Shown: piece after piece, positions 32,499-41,729 of the stretch
Position numbering within the stretch: position 1 is the stretch's first letter
How the letters are laid out: each line of letters starts with the position of its first letter
Assembly: GCA_009781425.1 (NCBI GenBank)
Contig: WQYC01000003.1
Span: 1 to 64,000, forward strand
Length of the DNA stretch: 64,000 nucleotides
Direction of reading: 5' to 3'
From: Oscillospiraceae bacterium
Lineage (GTDB): Bacteria; Bacillota; Clostridia; Oscillospirales; Ruminococcaceae
Notes under the pieces: model-generated
The model's input: only the letters and a program-made list of their open reading frames with translations
Databases searched by the model: none
Told to the model about the DNA's origin: nothing
Translations under genes and position numbers: made by a program

Positions 32499-33562
32499 GC
32501 ATAATTAACAAAATCATGGCGGAGCTTCACGACAGCCGTCACGCGGCGATTATCACCTCGAACGTGAACCGCTTTTATGCGACAGGCTTTGAAAGCAGTA
32601 CGGGAACGCTGTTCATCACGAAGGAGCGGGCTTATTTTCTCATTGACGCGCGTTATTACGAGAAAGCGGCTTCGCAAATCCGCGACTGCAAGGTGATTTT
32701 GCAAGAAGACTTAAACGAGCAGGTTTTGCTGATTCTCAACGCTCATGATGTACATAATATCTCGATTGAAAATAAGACAATGACTGTAAGCGAGCTGCTG
32801 CATTACGTTGAAAAGTTCCCGAATTCCATGTTCGATTCTTCCTCGTGGCTCTCGGATATTATCGAAAAGCAGCGCATAATAAAATCAGAAGCAGAACTCG
32901 CGAACATCAGAACCGCTCAAAAAATAACTGAACGCGCTTACAGAAAAATTTTGGACAAGCTCGAGCCCGGGCTCACCGAAAAGCAAATAGCAACGCTCCT
33001 GACTTATTATATACTCGAGCTTGGCGGGGACGACATCGCGTTTCCTGTTATAGCGGCGAGCGGGCGCAATTCCGCAGTTCCGCACGCACAGCCCACGAAC
33101 AGAATGATAGATGACGGCGACTTTTTAATTTTAGACTTCGGCGCGGTTTACAAGGGCTATCGCTCGGATATGACGCGCACAGTCGGAATCGGCAAGGTCA
33201 GCGACGAAATGCGGCGGGTTTACAGTGCTGTGCTCGGCGCGCACACCGACGCTATGAAGGCTCTGCGCCCTGATATTTCGGGGAAGTTAGTAGACAACGT
33301 AGCGCGTTCAACGCTCGAAGCTTGGGGATACGACAAATACTTTACGCACAGCTTAGGGCACGGCGTAGGACTGCAGGTTCACGAAGCTCCGCGGCTTGCG
33401 AAAAAGAGCGATTATACCTTGCGCGAGGGCATGGTTGTTACGGTAGAGCCGGGCGTCTATATCCCGGGGAACTTCGGCGTGAGAATCGAGGACATGGCGT
33501 ATATTACTGCAACCGCCTGCATCGGGCTCACCAAAACGCCGAAGGCATTGCTTTGTAAATAA
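32495..33562 (+). CDS. Xaa-Pro peptidase, M24 family
   Basis: A 355-residue metallopeptidase. The N-terminal creatinase-like domain (about 1-125) precedes a pita-bread fold. Metal ligands are visible in FLILDFGAVYKGYRSDMTRT (two Asp), THSLGHGVGLQVHEAP (His), VVTVEPGVYIPG (Glu) and FGVRIEDMAYI (Glu). It is the usual partner of efp in Firmicutes. It overlaps aroQ by 4 bases (ATGA). Confidence 0.93.
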   Translation: MSIINKIMAELHDSRHAAIITSNVNRFYATGFESSTGTLFITKERAYFLIDARYYEKAASQIRDCKVILQEDLNEQVLLILNAHDVHNISIENKTMTVSELLHYVEKFPNSMFDSSSWLSDIIEKQRIIKSEAELANIRTAQKITERAYRKILDKLEPGLTEKQIATLLTYYILELGGDDIAFPVIAASGRNSAVPHAQPTNRMIDDGDFLILDFGAVYKGYRSDMTRTVGIGKVSDEMRRVYSAVLGAHTDAMKALRPDISGKLVDNVARSTLEAWGYDKYFTHSLGHGVGLQVHEAPRLAKKSDYTLREGMVVTVEPGVYIPGNFGVRIEDMAYITATACIGLTKTPKALLCK

Positions 33563-33576
33563 TTTTGGAGAGAATC

Positions 33577-34449
33577 ATGAAAAATATAACGAATAAAAGA
33601 CTTTTAATATTTGGTATTATAACTGTCATTTTTTTAGTTATTTTCAGTTTTCTTTATTACCAAAATAAAAACGGAATTTATTTAACCCTGTTAATGCTTA
33701 CTCCTATGGTTAGTGTGATATTAACAAGATTTATTACAAAAGAAGGCACAAAGCACTTATACATAAAACCCAAAATAAAAGGAAACGTCAAATGGTATTT
33801 AATAGCCTATTTAGCAACACCTTTTATAGCTTATTTTGGTGCCGTTGTATTTTTCGTATTTAATCCGAGCTCAATAGACTTGTTAAATTCAAAGTTTGCT
33901 GTTGAAGCGGGAATAACAGCATCAGATGAATATTACAAATTGCTTTTTGTTACAATACCGTTAGCAATTATTATAAATCCTATTATGGCGTTAATAAGCT
34001 GCTTGGGCGAAGAATTTGCCTGGCGTGGCTATTTATTACCTAAGCTCTGCGCTAAAAGCTCTACGCTAAAAGCTGTAATATTAACCAGCCTTATATGGGG
34101 CTTATGGCATACACCGATTATAGCTATGGGCTTCAACTACGGAACATCAAACGTAGTATTAGGCGTGTTTTCAATGGTTATATTGTGTCTTGTTTTGGGG
34201 ATTATTGAGGCATTTTTATTCTTTAAAACAAAGTCAATATGGGCGAGCGTTTTATTTCATGCCGCCGTAAACGGAATCGACCTATGGTCACCGTCTGCTT
34301 TATTTATGAGCGAAAATGCAAATCCGTTTATCGGACCAAATTTAATCGGAATTGTCGGCGGAATCGGATTTATTATATTTGCATTAGTTTGTCTGATAGC
34401 AATTCAGAAGAATCAAGAAAAATTTAAGCTTTTTACACTTGAAAATTAA
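33577..34449 (+). CDS. CPBP (CAAX/Abi) intramembrane metalloprotease
   Basis: 290 residues with about eight membrane segments. The family motifs are LGEEFAWRGYLLPKL (EExxxR), LIWGLWHTPIIAMG (FxxxH type) and LFHAAVNG (HxxxN). Such proteases are linked to peptide maturation, immunity to bacteriocins or protein secretion; the substrate is not known here. GGAGAG lies just upstream of the chosen ATG. It is AT-rich compared with the M24 peptidase and efp genes around it, and its insertion between them departs from the usual order, suggesting acquisition. Confidence 0.88.
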   Translation: MKNITNKRLLIFGIITVIFLVIFSFLYYQNKNGIYLTLLMLTPMVSVILTRFITKEGTKHLYIKPKIKGNVKWYLIAYLATPFIAYFGAVVFFVFNPSSIDLLNSKFAVEAGITASDEYYKLLFVTIPLAIIINPIMALISCLGEEFAWRGYLLPKLCAKSSTLKAVILTSLIWGLWHTPIIAMGFNYGTSNVVLGVFSMVILCLVLGIIEAFLFFKTKSIWASVLFHAAVNGIDLWSPSALFMSENANPFIGPNLIGIVGGIGFIIFALVCLIAIQKNQEKFKLFTLEN

Positions 34450-34467
34450 TGCAAAATAATGTAAAAT
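34439..34467 (+). promoter_or_regulatory. Candidate sigma-A promoter for efp
   Basis: TTGAAA, 17 bases, TAAAAT. The -35 box overlaps the end of the CPBP protease gene. Confidence 0.6.
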
Positions 34468-34508
34468 ATAAATAATAACTCAAATAAAACAAAAGAGAGG
34501 ACAAAATT

Positions 34509-35075
34509 ATGATTTCAGCAGGAGATTTCAGAAACGGCGTAACCTTTGAGGAAGACGGCAACGTAATGCAGGTTGTGGAGTTTCAGCACGTTAAACCGGG
34601 GAAAGGCTCGGCTTTCGTGCGTACTAAAGTAAAAAACGTAATAACAGGCGGAATAGTGGAAAAAACCTATAACCCGACCGCTAAGTTCCCGACGGCGTTC
34701 ATAGAGCGCAAGGACATGGAATTTACCTATTCGGACGACGACTTCTATTACTTCATGGATAACGAAACCTACGAACAGGTTCCCGTCAGCAAATCAGAGC
34801 TCGGCGATTCCTTCAAGTTCGTGAAAGAAAACATGATTTGTAAGGTTCATTCCTACAAAGGCAAGACCTTCGACGTTGAGCCGCCGAATGTGGTAGAACT
34901 CGAAATCGTTGAAACCGACCCCGGCTTCAAGGGCGACACAGCGACTAACGTTACTAAGCCCGCAAAGCTTGAAACAGGTGCGGAGGTTAAAGTTCCGCTG
35001 TTCATCGACATCGGCGAGGTAATCAGAATCGACACCCGCACAGGCGAATACATCGAAAGGGCAAGCAAATCATGA
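34509..35075 (+). CDS. efp: Elongation factor P
   Basis: 188 residues, [20 protein letters not shown], with the three OB-like domains of EF-P. The loop [13 protein letters not shown] carries Lys at the tip where modification occurs in other bacteria. The C-terminal [17 protein letters not shown] is the family signature. It relieves ribosome stalling at polyproline. GAGAGGA precedes the start. It overlaps the next gene by 4 bases. Confidence 0.97.
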   Translation: MISAGDFRNGVTFEEDGNVMQVVEFQHVKPGKGSAFVRTKVKNVITGGIVEKTYNPTAKFPTAFIERKDMEFTYSDDDFYYFMDNETYEQVPVSKSELGDSFKFVKENMICKVHSYKGKTFDVEPPNVVELEIVETDPGFKGDTATNVTKPAKLETGAEVKVPLFIDIGEVIRIDTRTGEYIERASKS

Positions 35076-35470
35076 TTCCAAATGAGAAGCTGAAATATCT
35101 TAACAGCTTGATAAAAAGCATGAGCTTCACGGCTGAAACCGACGAGCAGAAGCTGCTCGTCGCCGTCGCTGACGCGCTCAACGAAATGTACGAAACTCTC
35201 GAAAGCTACGATGAAACCTTCGACCAGATGGCGGAGATTCTTGGTGATGTTGAGGAAAGCGTTCTCGACTTGGAGGAAGAGGTTTTCGGCGAAGAAAAAT
35301 CGGATTTCGGCGGCTATGAGGACTACGGCGATGATATTTACGACGTGAACTGCTCGAACTGCGACAAAACCATAACAGTAGATTACGACGCACTTGACGA
35401 AGGCTCTGTCACCTGCCCAGACTGCGGTGAATTAATCGAATTCACGCTTGAGCTTGAAGATGAAGAATAA
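35072..35470 (+). CDS. Acidic zinc-ribbon protein downstream of efp (CD1247-like)
   Basis: 132 residues. The N-terminal helical part ([33 protein letters not shown]) resembles the domain named after C. difficile CD1247. An acidic linker follows ([19 protein letters not shown]), then a zinc ribbon [17 protein letters not shown]...[12 protein letters not shown] with two CxxC pairs. The protein recurs after efp in Clostridia. Function is unknown. The start overlaps efp (ATGA). Confidence 0.75.
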   Translation: MIPNEKLKYLNSLIKSMSFTAETDEQKLLVAVADALNEMYETLESYDETFDQMAEILGDVEESVLDLEEEVFGEEKSDFGGYEDYGDDIYDVNCSNCDKTITVDYDALDEGSVTCPDCGELIEFTLELEDEE

Positions 35471-35479
35471 AATAAAAAA

Positions 35480-35510
35480 ACAGGGTTCGTCATGAACCCT
35501 GTTTTATTTA
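35480..35510. terminator. Bidirectional terminator between the efp operon and the GH5-dockerin gene
   Basis: ACAGGGTTC and GAACCCTGT form a 9-bp stem with loop GTCAT, flanked by TTTTATTTATT on one side and a run of A on the other, so it can serve both converging operons. Confidence 0.9.
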
Positions 35511-35516
35511 TTAACT

Positions 35517-38500
35517 TTATAATCCCGCTACAATCCGCAGAATATTCAGCGCGTCAGCCGTGCCGACATCGCCGACCTTGCCGTTCGCCACGAACAGCTG
35601 AACAGAATTGAGCGGAGCGATTCCCGCGATATGCCGAAGAAGCGCGAGCGCGTCCGCGGTTTCAACCTTTCCTGTTCCCGTTATATCGCCGATGATAAAC
35701 GTTTGAACAAGGAAGTCGCCGCTTTGCGCGACATTCAAGCTTGCATTACCGCTTTCGCCTACTGTTGCGTGGGACACGTATTCAAGCTGCCGTGACGCTG
35801 AATTATATTTCACCAAAACCGCGCGTTGCCCCGCGAACTCACTGCCTACGGTTACATTGCGGGTACCTGTCGCGCCATCGGGGACTTTGAGCTGGGTTAC
35901 GGGAATATTGACGTTAATATTATTAATAATTGTCACAGGAATGTTAACAATTACATTGGTGATTCCTGTTACCTGCTGTACTGCAGGAGAGGGAGCTTCC
36001 GGAGTGGTTGTTGTGGTTGAACCACCGCCGCCGCCGCCACCTCCTCCGCCTGTGTTAGTTTTGCGGGGAATCTCTTGCGTTACTTCATGCACACAACCCG
36101 AGCGCTGACATATTTTTACTTCTACGCCTGCGGCAGCGGTTGTAGCCGGAGTCCTTACTGTCCATGTTGTCGGCATATTATGCCCTAAAACCGCATTAAG
36201 CGTAACAGGGCATTTCGTGCAGACCTGTGCGGTCAGGCAGGTTGCCGCCGCGCCCGCCGTATGACCTGCCGGAACAAAAACATAGGGGCATTTCGTGCAG
36301 GTTTGCGCAGTAGTGCAGGTTGCCGCCGCGCCCGCTGTATGGCTCGCGAATACACTACTGCACTTAGAGCATATTGTGCAGTTTGCTGTGCTCGCTGTGT
36401 GGGTGCATTGGCAGGCGGTACAGGTGGCACCGCAATTGGGTGTTAACAGTGCTGCGCCGCAATCGGCACATTCAGCACAGTTTACAATTTTTCTGTTTGT
36501 GTGAGTGCATTTCGCTTGACAGGCGGCGCACTTGGGCAAACCGCATGAGGAGCTATCGAAAACATAATCGCAATCTGTGTTCGCGCACTTTGTACAGTCG
36601 GCCGTGCTTCGCGTGTGAGTGCAGGGGATTACAAGCGGCACGCAGTCATCGCATACACCGCAGGGCGGTATAACATAAGAAATAGAAATAGTTCCTAAGT
36701 TTGCGATTGGATTTAATTGAACAAATAACTGCGGAAGCCCGGTAAGAGTAGAATATCCCCTCAAATCCGATAAAGCTATGCGCCCTCGAGGCACATTGCT
36801 TGTTTGTTGCCAGCCGGGGTCGTTGCCGCCGCCGTTAAGAATAACAGTTACGTTTCCCGCGTGCGTACCTGACCACGAAATATTAAAATGAGTTGCCGCG
36901 TTGAAGTTAGTTGCGTTAAGATTCCAGCCTCTTTGCATATGACTTCGGTCACCTGTCGTATCCATAGTCGGTGCGCCCAAAGGAATCAGGGTTTCCTTAC
37001 CGCCGCAGCTTGAGCCTGCGTGCAATACAGTGACAGTTGTCCATGCCGCACCGCTTCCCACAATAGAAGGGTGCGAAAGTGAAACTGAATAATTTCTGCT
37101 CGCCCCCGTCGTGTTAGCAGGGAATGTAAGCGTTGCACTTTGGCTCGTTGCACTGCCCGTTGTTGTATTCGTAATCGTCGTCGCGCCTGCCGCCGAAACT
37201 GTAATTCCCGAGGGAAGATTAGTTCCCGTTATAGTTATAGTGCTTGCTCCGCCACCTGAAGAAATCGTCTGCTGTGACGCAGTTACATTTGTAACTATGG
37301 TTACAGGAAGCTTTGCGGCTCTTGCAAGCCCTTGCTTTATTCCCGCCACTACTGCCGGGTGGAAAACCTCGTGCGAGGTCTGCGGGCGTCTGTTAATCAG
37401 TCCGAAGCCGTGCGTACCCGATGCACCTGCCCCGTTATCCCACCAGACAGCCACCATGCCTCTTTCCTTCGCCGCGAAAACATAGTCGGAAGCGTGCGTC
37501 GCTCTTGCTCCCGCAGGAGTAGAGGTGGAGACAGAACCCCACTCGCCTAATATAACAGGTACGCCTAAAGCGTCTGCGCGCTCTTGAACATTGTCTAAGT
37601 CGGATTCTATACTGCTTAAACCGCCGTAAGTGCCGTTTCCGTTGTGCGCCCATTCAAACGGCGAATAAGTATGCATAGACAGGACAATCTTTCTGCTTCC
37701 TATATTATTGTTAGTTACAGCACCGGTTACAGGATTATTTCCCGCAAAAGAGTTTCCTATATTATCAGTACCGGGGAGAGTAATCTGATGCTGCGGTAAA
37801 TCGGTAGGGATTCTGAAATCGGCTAAAGCATCGGTAGTCGCGCCCGCCGCATATGTCGGTATCATAAGGATTCTGTTAGCGTTATTTCCGCCTGTATTTC
37901 TTACGGCGGTAACAAAAGACTGATTCAAGCGGTTGAGGTTTGCGCGGAATTCGGCAGTCCCACCCGTCCATTCGCCGTTCGCACTACCTTTCACACGCGG
38001 CTCGTTAAGCCCCTCAAAGATTAATCTTTCGTCAAATTCTTCAAACGCATTAGCTATCTGCGTCCAAATATCCGTCACAAATTTATTTGCGGCTTCTCTT
38101 CCTGCATTGTTCAGCGGTAAGACTTCTTCTTCGTGGTGCGTATTGAGAATAACAAACATATCTTCATCAAGCGCCCATCTAACAACCTGTTTAATCCGAT
38201 TCATCCAGTCCGTGCGAATCTGCCAGTCATTAGTTCGGTCAGCGACCTTATACCAGGTCACAGGGATTCTGATTGTGTCGAAGCCCTGCGCCTTGACAGC
38301 TTGAATAAGTGTCAGCGAGGTTAAGTGCTCAGACCTGTTTAATTGAGGAAGCCAAAAGGTTTCTAATTGTGCCAAAGTGGGATTTCCACCGAGCCAACTC
38401 GGAATGCCGGTAGGCCCTTCGCCGGCGTCAAAGGTATTCCCTAAGTTCCAGCCTGTTCCCATTTGGTCAACTAACTCGCGAGCAGTCAGCGTGGGGGAGA

Positions 38501-38591
38501 TAGGCGTAGAGCTTGCCGCGGTAAGTGGCATGACTGCCATAACGCTAATAAGTATTGCCGCCGTAAGTATTACGGATAGAATTTTTCTCAT
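35517..38591 (-). CDS. Secreted GH5 cellulase with Cys-rich repeats and a dockerin-like tail
   Basis: 1024 residues. Signal peptide about 1-26. The GH5 catalytic domain (about 35-430, GH5_4-like GTGWNLGNTFDAG) has acid/base E197 in FEGLNEPR and nucleophile E350 in ILGEWGS. A beta-sandwich-like region with Ser/Thr-rich sequence follows (about 435-645), then a Cys-rich stretch of imperfect repeats (about 650-830, for example SHTAGAAATCTTAQTCTKCP), ten Gly residues, a Thr/Pro linker and VNIPVTIINNINVNIPV. The C-terminus (about 968-1024) is dockerin-like: GDITGTGKVETADALALLRH, then GKVGDVGTADALNILRIVAG, whose first calcium-loop residues are missing. It would act on beta-glucan outside the cell. 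TGGAGGA precedes the start. It lies 27 bases after the GH4 gene, in one operon. Confidence 0.92.
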   Translation of the reverse strand: MRKILSVILTAAILISVMAVMPLTAASSTPISPTLTARELVDQMGTGWNLGNTFDAGEGPTGIPSWLGGNPTLAQLETFWLPQLNRSEHLTSLTLIQAVKAQGFDTIRIPVTWYKVADRTNDWQIRTDWMNRIKQVVRWALDEDMFVILNTHHEEEVLPLNNAGREAANKFVTDIWTQIANAFEEFDERLIFEGLNEPRVKGSANGEWTGGTAEFRANLNRLNQSFVTAVRNTGGNNANRILMIPTYAAGATTDALADFRIPTDLPQHQITLPGTDNIGNSFAGNNPVTGAVTNNNIGSRKIVLSMHTYSPFEWAHNGNGTYGGLSSIESDLDNVQERADALGVPVILGEWGSVSTSTPAGARATHASDYVFAAKERGMVAVWWDNGAGASGTHGFGLINRRPQTSHEVFHPAVVAGIKQGLARAAKLPVTIVTNVTASQQTISSGGGASTITITGTNLPSGITVSAAGATTITNTTTGSATSQSATLTFPANTTGASRNYSVSLSHPSIVGSGAAWTTVTVLHAGSSCGGKETLIPLGAPTMDTTGDRSHMQRGWNLNATNFNAATHFNISWSGTHAGNVTVILNGGGNDPGWQQTSNVPRGRIALSDLRGYSTLTGLPQLFVQLNPIANLGTISISYVIPPCGVCDDCVPLVIPCTHTRSTADCTKCANTDCDYVFDSSSCGLPKCAACQAKCTHTNRKIVNCAECADCGAALLTPNCGATCTACQCTHTASTANCTICSKCSSVFASHTAGAAATCTTAQTCTKCPYVFVPAGHTAGAAATCLTAQVCTKCPVTLNAVLGHNMPTTWTVRTPATTAAAGVEVKICQRSGCVHEVTQEIPRKTNTGGGGGGGGGGSTTTTTPEAPSPAVQQVTGITNVIVNIPVTIINNINVNIPVTQLKVPDGATGTRNVTVGSEFAGQRAVLVKYNSASRQLEYVSHATVGESGNASLNVAQSGDFLVQTFIIGDITGTGKVETADALALLRHIAGIAPLNSVQLFVANGKVGDVGTADALNILRIVAGL

Positions 38592-38618
38592 GATTTTCCT
38601 CCAAAATTATGTTATTAA

Positions 38619-39947
38619 TTAAACCGTGAATTTCTTAAACTGCGGTAAATAATCCTTGTTCTTCGCAAGCATTTCGTTAGTCATTTGCTTGATTTCCTCT
38701 AAGCTTAACACCGCCGAGGTCAGCGGGTCGAAGCATATCGCTTCATAAATCTTCTGCGGATTTCCTGTCAGCGAGCCTTCGACAGCAAGCTCCTCGCACC
38801 CTGCTGTTATATTATTCATAACAGCTAATGCAGGCGGCAAACTTCCGACTTTAATCGGGCGAAGCTCGTTTTTAGAAGCGATAACAGGGACTTCAACACA
38901 GCAGCCGTGCGGCAGGTTGTCAATGATTCCGAAGTTGCGCACATTGCCATTAAACTCGAACATCGTGTTATCGCCGAATACCGCGTTGAAGATATATGCC
39001 GCATATTCCTGCCCGCGGTCGAGTTCAATTTCGTCCGCCGCAAGGTATTCCTTGATTTCGTTCAGCCAGGTGTCCTCGCGGCTGAGATATTCGTCTAATA
39101 TAAAGCGGTGCAAGCCCGGGTTCCAGCCCGTTCCGTGCGTGCAGTATTTTTCGATTAAGTCTTTGCGCTTTCTGAACCACGGGTTGTATTCAGAGTTATG
39201 CCCGCTCGATTCGGTGATATAATAACCGAAAGCGAGATATAATTCGTTTCTGACCTGCTCTTCATTGTAAATTTCCGCGCGCTCGGTTATCGCCTTGTGA
39301 ATAAGCGGATAAGCGTCTTTCCCGTTCCATTTGTAATTTAAGTAATGCGCCTGGTGATTCACTCCTGCGCAAAGATATGTAATCTCATTCATCGGCGCGC
39401 CAATCCACTGCGACAGCATCCACGCCGTCCCTTGCACACTGTGGCAAAGCCCTGTGACGTTTACTTTTGTTTCGCTCTGCATAGCTCTGCACAGCATCGC
39501 CATCGGATTAGTGTAATTCAGCACGACTGCGTTCGGCGCGTATTTTTCAACGTCCTTGCAAATATCGAGCATAACAGGCGTTGTGCGCATTGCGCGGAAA
39601 ATCCCTGCGGGCCCGCGAGTGTCGCCGACGTTGATGTCCACGCCGTACTTCATAGGGATTTCAATATCATGCCGCCATACGTCAATGCCACCCGCAAGAA
39701 TGGTTATGACTACGCCGTCCGCACCCTCAAGAGCCTTTGCTCTGTCGAGCGTCGCAGTGACTTTTGCGGGGTAGCCGCCCTGCTTTATAATCTTTTCAAC
39801 TGCTAATTTTATGTACTCAAGCCGCGTCGAATCAATATCCATGAGGCATATTTCGCAGTCGGCAAGCGCAGGGAAGGTCAGTATATCCTTAACTAAGTTC
39901 CGCGTAAACCCGAAGCTCCCCGCTCCGATGAAAGTGATTTTTTTCAT
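38619..39947 (-). CDS. GH4 alpha-galactosidase/alpha-glucosidase
   Basis: 442 residues. Family GH4 enzymes use NAD+ and Mn2+ and a redox elimination mechanism. The NAD motif is [12 protein letters not shown], followed by [37 protein letters not shown] and GLCHSVQGT. The Cys-His-Ser-Val motif at about 168-171 is that of MelA-type alpha-galactosidases and differs from the CN(A/V)P of phospho-glucosidases. VNHQAHYL supplies the next His. There is no signal peptide, so it acts on imported galactosides, for example side groups of galactomannan or raffinose-type sugars. AGGAGGC precedes the start. First gene of an operon with the GH5-dockerin cellulase. Confidence 0.9.
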   Translation of the reverse strand: MKKITFIGAGSFGFTRNLVKDILTFPALADCEICLMDIDSTRLEYIKLAVEKIIKQGGYPAKVTATLDRAKALEGADGVVITILAGGIDVWRHDIEIPMKYGVDINVGDTRGPAGIFRAMRTTPVMLDICKDVEKYAPNAVVLNYTNPMAMLCRAMQSETKVNVTGLCHSVQGTAWMLSQWIGAPMNEITYLCAGVNHQAHYLNYKWNGKDAYPLIHKAITERAEIYNEEQVRNELYLAFGYYITESSGHNSEYNPWFRKRKDLIEKYCTHGTGWNPGLHRFILDEYLSREDTWLNEIKEYLAADEIELDRGQEYAAYIFNAVFGDNTMFEFNGNVRNFGIIDNLPHGCCVEVPVIASKNELRPIKVGSLPPALAVMNNITAGCEELAVEGSLTGNPQKIYEAICFDPLTSAVLSLEEIKQMTNEMLAKNKDYLPQFKKFTV

Positions 39948-39986
39948 AACGCCTCCTGTAAAATATAGTTAATATCAGTGTAACAC

Positions 39987-40016
39987 AAAAGGGCTTGAAT
40001 TTCAAGCCCTTTTGGA
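39987..40016. terminator. Terminator after the zinc-ribbon propeller gene
   Basis: AAAAGGGCTTGAA and TTCAAGCCCTTTT form a 13-bp inverted repeat almost without spacer (an 11-bp stem with 5-base loop in RNA). The A/T ends make it functional on the minus strand, after the gene ending at 40034. Confidence 0.88.
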
Positions 40017-40033
40017 TTAATTTTACTTTTATT

Positions 40034-41713
40034 TTATTTGATTTCGGAGAAGCTTTTGCCGTTAGTTGAATGGTAATACATTTCTTCTCTTCCGTCTCTG
40101 AGCACAACGAAGACGTTAAACATATCAACGCTGACCCCTAAGACATCGCCGTTTAAGCCGCTGATACGGGTTTTCCCGCGCCCTGAGGAGGAATAAAGGT
40201 CAAGGTCCTGAACATAAAACAGCGTATTCCCCTTGAACAGCGTCAGCTGAGTGTAATAGGAAACATCATGCTCGACAACAACAGCGCGCGAGGTGCCCCG
40301 CTGGAACATAATATCTCTGTCAGAGTTGATAAAGAATATCGCGTCGCCCTTAGCAGTCGCGACAAAACTCCAAGCGTCCCCGTCAACCAAGCGCAGAGGC
40401 TCGGCGTTGGTGCGCGTGCCGTCTAATCTTTCGACTCTGCCGTTTCTCATGTAGGTTAATGTCTTGCCGTCGTCAGCTAAGAAGGCAGAGCTTACACTGC
40501 CTTGCACACGCGCGGTTTCAAACTTGTTGTTCACGCGGATAATTGAGCTGTCTCCGTTTAAGTAAAAGGTGTTTTTAAAGCTACTAACTCCGTAAACAGT
40601 GCCCCTCTGCCCGTTGAACTCGGCAGTGTTCGCAGGTAAAATAAACCTGTAAACATGACCTGCGAGCGCCTGCGGGTCTCTGCCGCGGTCACTGATAAAG
40701 CTTCTCGTATACGACGAGAAAACAATCTGCGACATATCCTTGTTGAAGCCCTCGATACCGTTGAACTCGCCTGTGAGTCTCAGACGCGTATTCTCGTTTG
40801 TACCTCTTTGCACAAACAGCGCGTCCTCTCTCGTGTAATAAATATACTTCGCGCCGTCAGCGATTCCGACAGGGACAAAGTTTCTGCCGAGGTCGGTCAT
40901 TTTCCCGTTCGTGAAGAACGCGCCGATAACACCGTCGTCATCCATATCGGTGAAGCCTACCGTCTTGCCGTCGGGGGAAATCACAACGCGGCTGAAAAGC
41001 AGAACATCGCTTGAAATTTTTCTTGCGGGGCTGCTGCCCGTCCATAAGTAAAGCTCGGCGGCGTCGCTGCCCGGTTCAAACTTAGTAAACGCGATACCGT
41101 TACCGGAGGAAGCGAGCCAGAAGCTACGGACGTCCTCGGTGATTTTGCTGACTCTGCCGCCGCTGACGTGATAAAGCGTGTTTCCGTTTATTGAATCTTC
41201 ATCGGAAACTAAAAATGCCGCTTTTGTGCCGTCGATATTTACCTCGTAATCTACGCAAATGCCCTCAACAGCTATGTTTGCGCCCTTGCTCGTCACTACA
41301 AAAAATCTGTCAGACTCGGTTTGCGCTATGTCTATACTGCCTTTTAAGCTGTTGTACTGCGAGGGTGAAAATGCGACAAGCGAAACAATCAGCGCGATAA
41401 TTAACGCCGCGCCCGCGCCGCCGAGCAGCGCAAGCTTCTTAATATCCAAGCCGAAGAGCGAGAAGGGTTCTTCGGTAATTGCGAGCGTTTCTGCCGCTAC
41501 AGCTTCGACAGGAGCGGCTTCTGTAACAACAGCTTCCGGCAGAGCTTCGGGTGTTACTGCTTCGACGGGAGCTTCGGGTGTTACTGCTTCGGCAGGCGTT
41601 TCAGCGATTACCGCTTCAGCGGGAGCTTCCGGAACCGCAGTACCGCAGCCTGTGCAGAACTTTGCTGTATTTTGCATTGCATTGCCGCAGCTTGTGCAAT
41701 AAATCGTGTCCAT
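40034..41713 (-). CDS. Zinc-ribbon membrane-anchored protein with beta-propeller-like domain
   Basis: 559 residues, unknown function. An N-terminal zinc ribbon (IYCTSCGNAMQNTAKFCTGCG, residues 3-23) is followed by a Pro/Ala/Glu repeat (EAPAEAV, ETPAEAV, EAPVEAV, EALPEAV) to about residue 75, then one membrane helix (LALLGGAGAALIIALIVSLV). A large outer domain follows with repeated blades such as SWLASSGNGIAFTKF, VVISPDGKTVGFTD and AFLADDGKTLTYMRN, resembling TolB/DPP-IV propellers. The zinc ribbon would face the cytoplasm. It follows the DUF4914-like gene by 16 bases and is probably co-transcribed. It might be a sensor, but nothing proves that. Confidence 0.75.
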   Translation of the reverse strand: MDTIYCTSCGNAMQNTAKFCTGCGTAVPEAPAEAVIAETPAEAVTPEAPVEAVTPEALPEAVVTEAAPVEAVAAETLAITEEPFSLFGLDIKKLALLGGAGAALIIALIVSLVAFSPSQYNSLKGSIDIAQTESDRFFVVTSKGANIAVEGICVDYEVNIDGTKAAFLVSDEDSINGNTLYHVSGGRVSKITEDVRSFWLASSGNGIAFTKFEPGSDAAELYLWTGSSPARKISSDVLLFSRVVISPDGKTVGFTDMDDDGVIGAFFTNGKMTDLGRNFVPVGIADGAKYIYYTREDALFVQRGTNENTRLRLTGEFNGIEGFNKDMSQIVFSSYTRSFISDRGRDPQALAGHVYRFILPANTAEFNGQRGTVYGVSSFKNTFYLNGDSSIIRVNNKFETARVQGSVSSAFLADDGKTLTYMRNGRVERLDGTRTNAEPLRLVDGDAWSFVATAKGDAIFFINSDRDIMFQRGTSRAVVVEHDVSYYTQLTLFKGNTLFYVQDLDLYSSSGRGKTRISGLNGDVLGVSVDMFNVFVVLRDGREEMYYHSTNGKSFSEIK

Positions 41714-41729
41714 AATTTCAATACCTTTC

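Noticed and set aside
36230-36560. Repeated sequence in the cellulase gene as a CRISPR-like or minisatellite array
   Set aside because: It is explained by imperfect Cys-rich protein repeats (HTAGAAATC) in an intact frame.
41500-41640. Tandem repeat in the zinc-ribbon propeller gene as a separate element
   Set aside because: It is the coding sequence of a Pro/Ala/Glu linker; no features of mobility.
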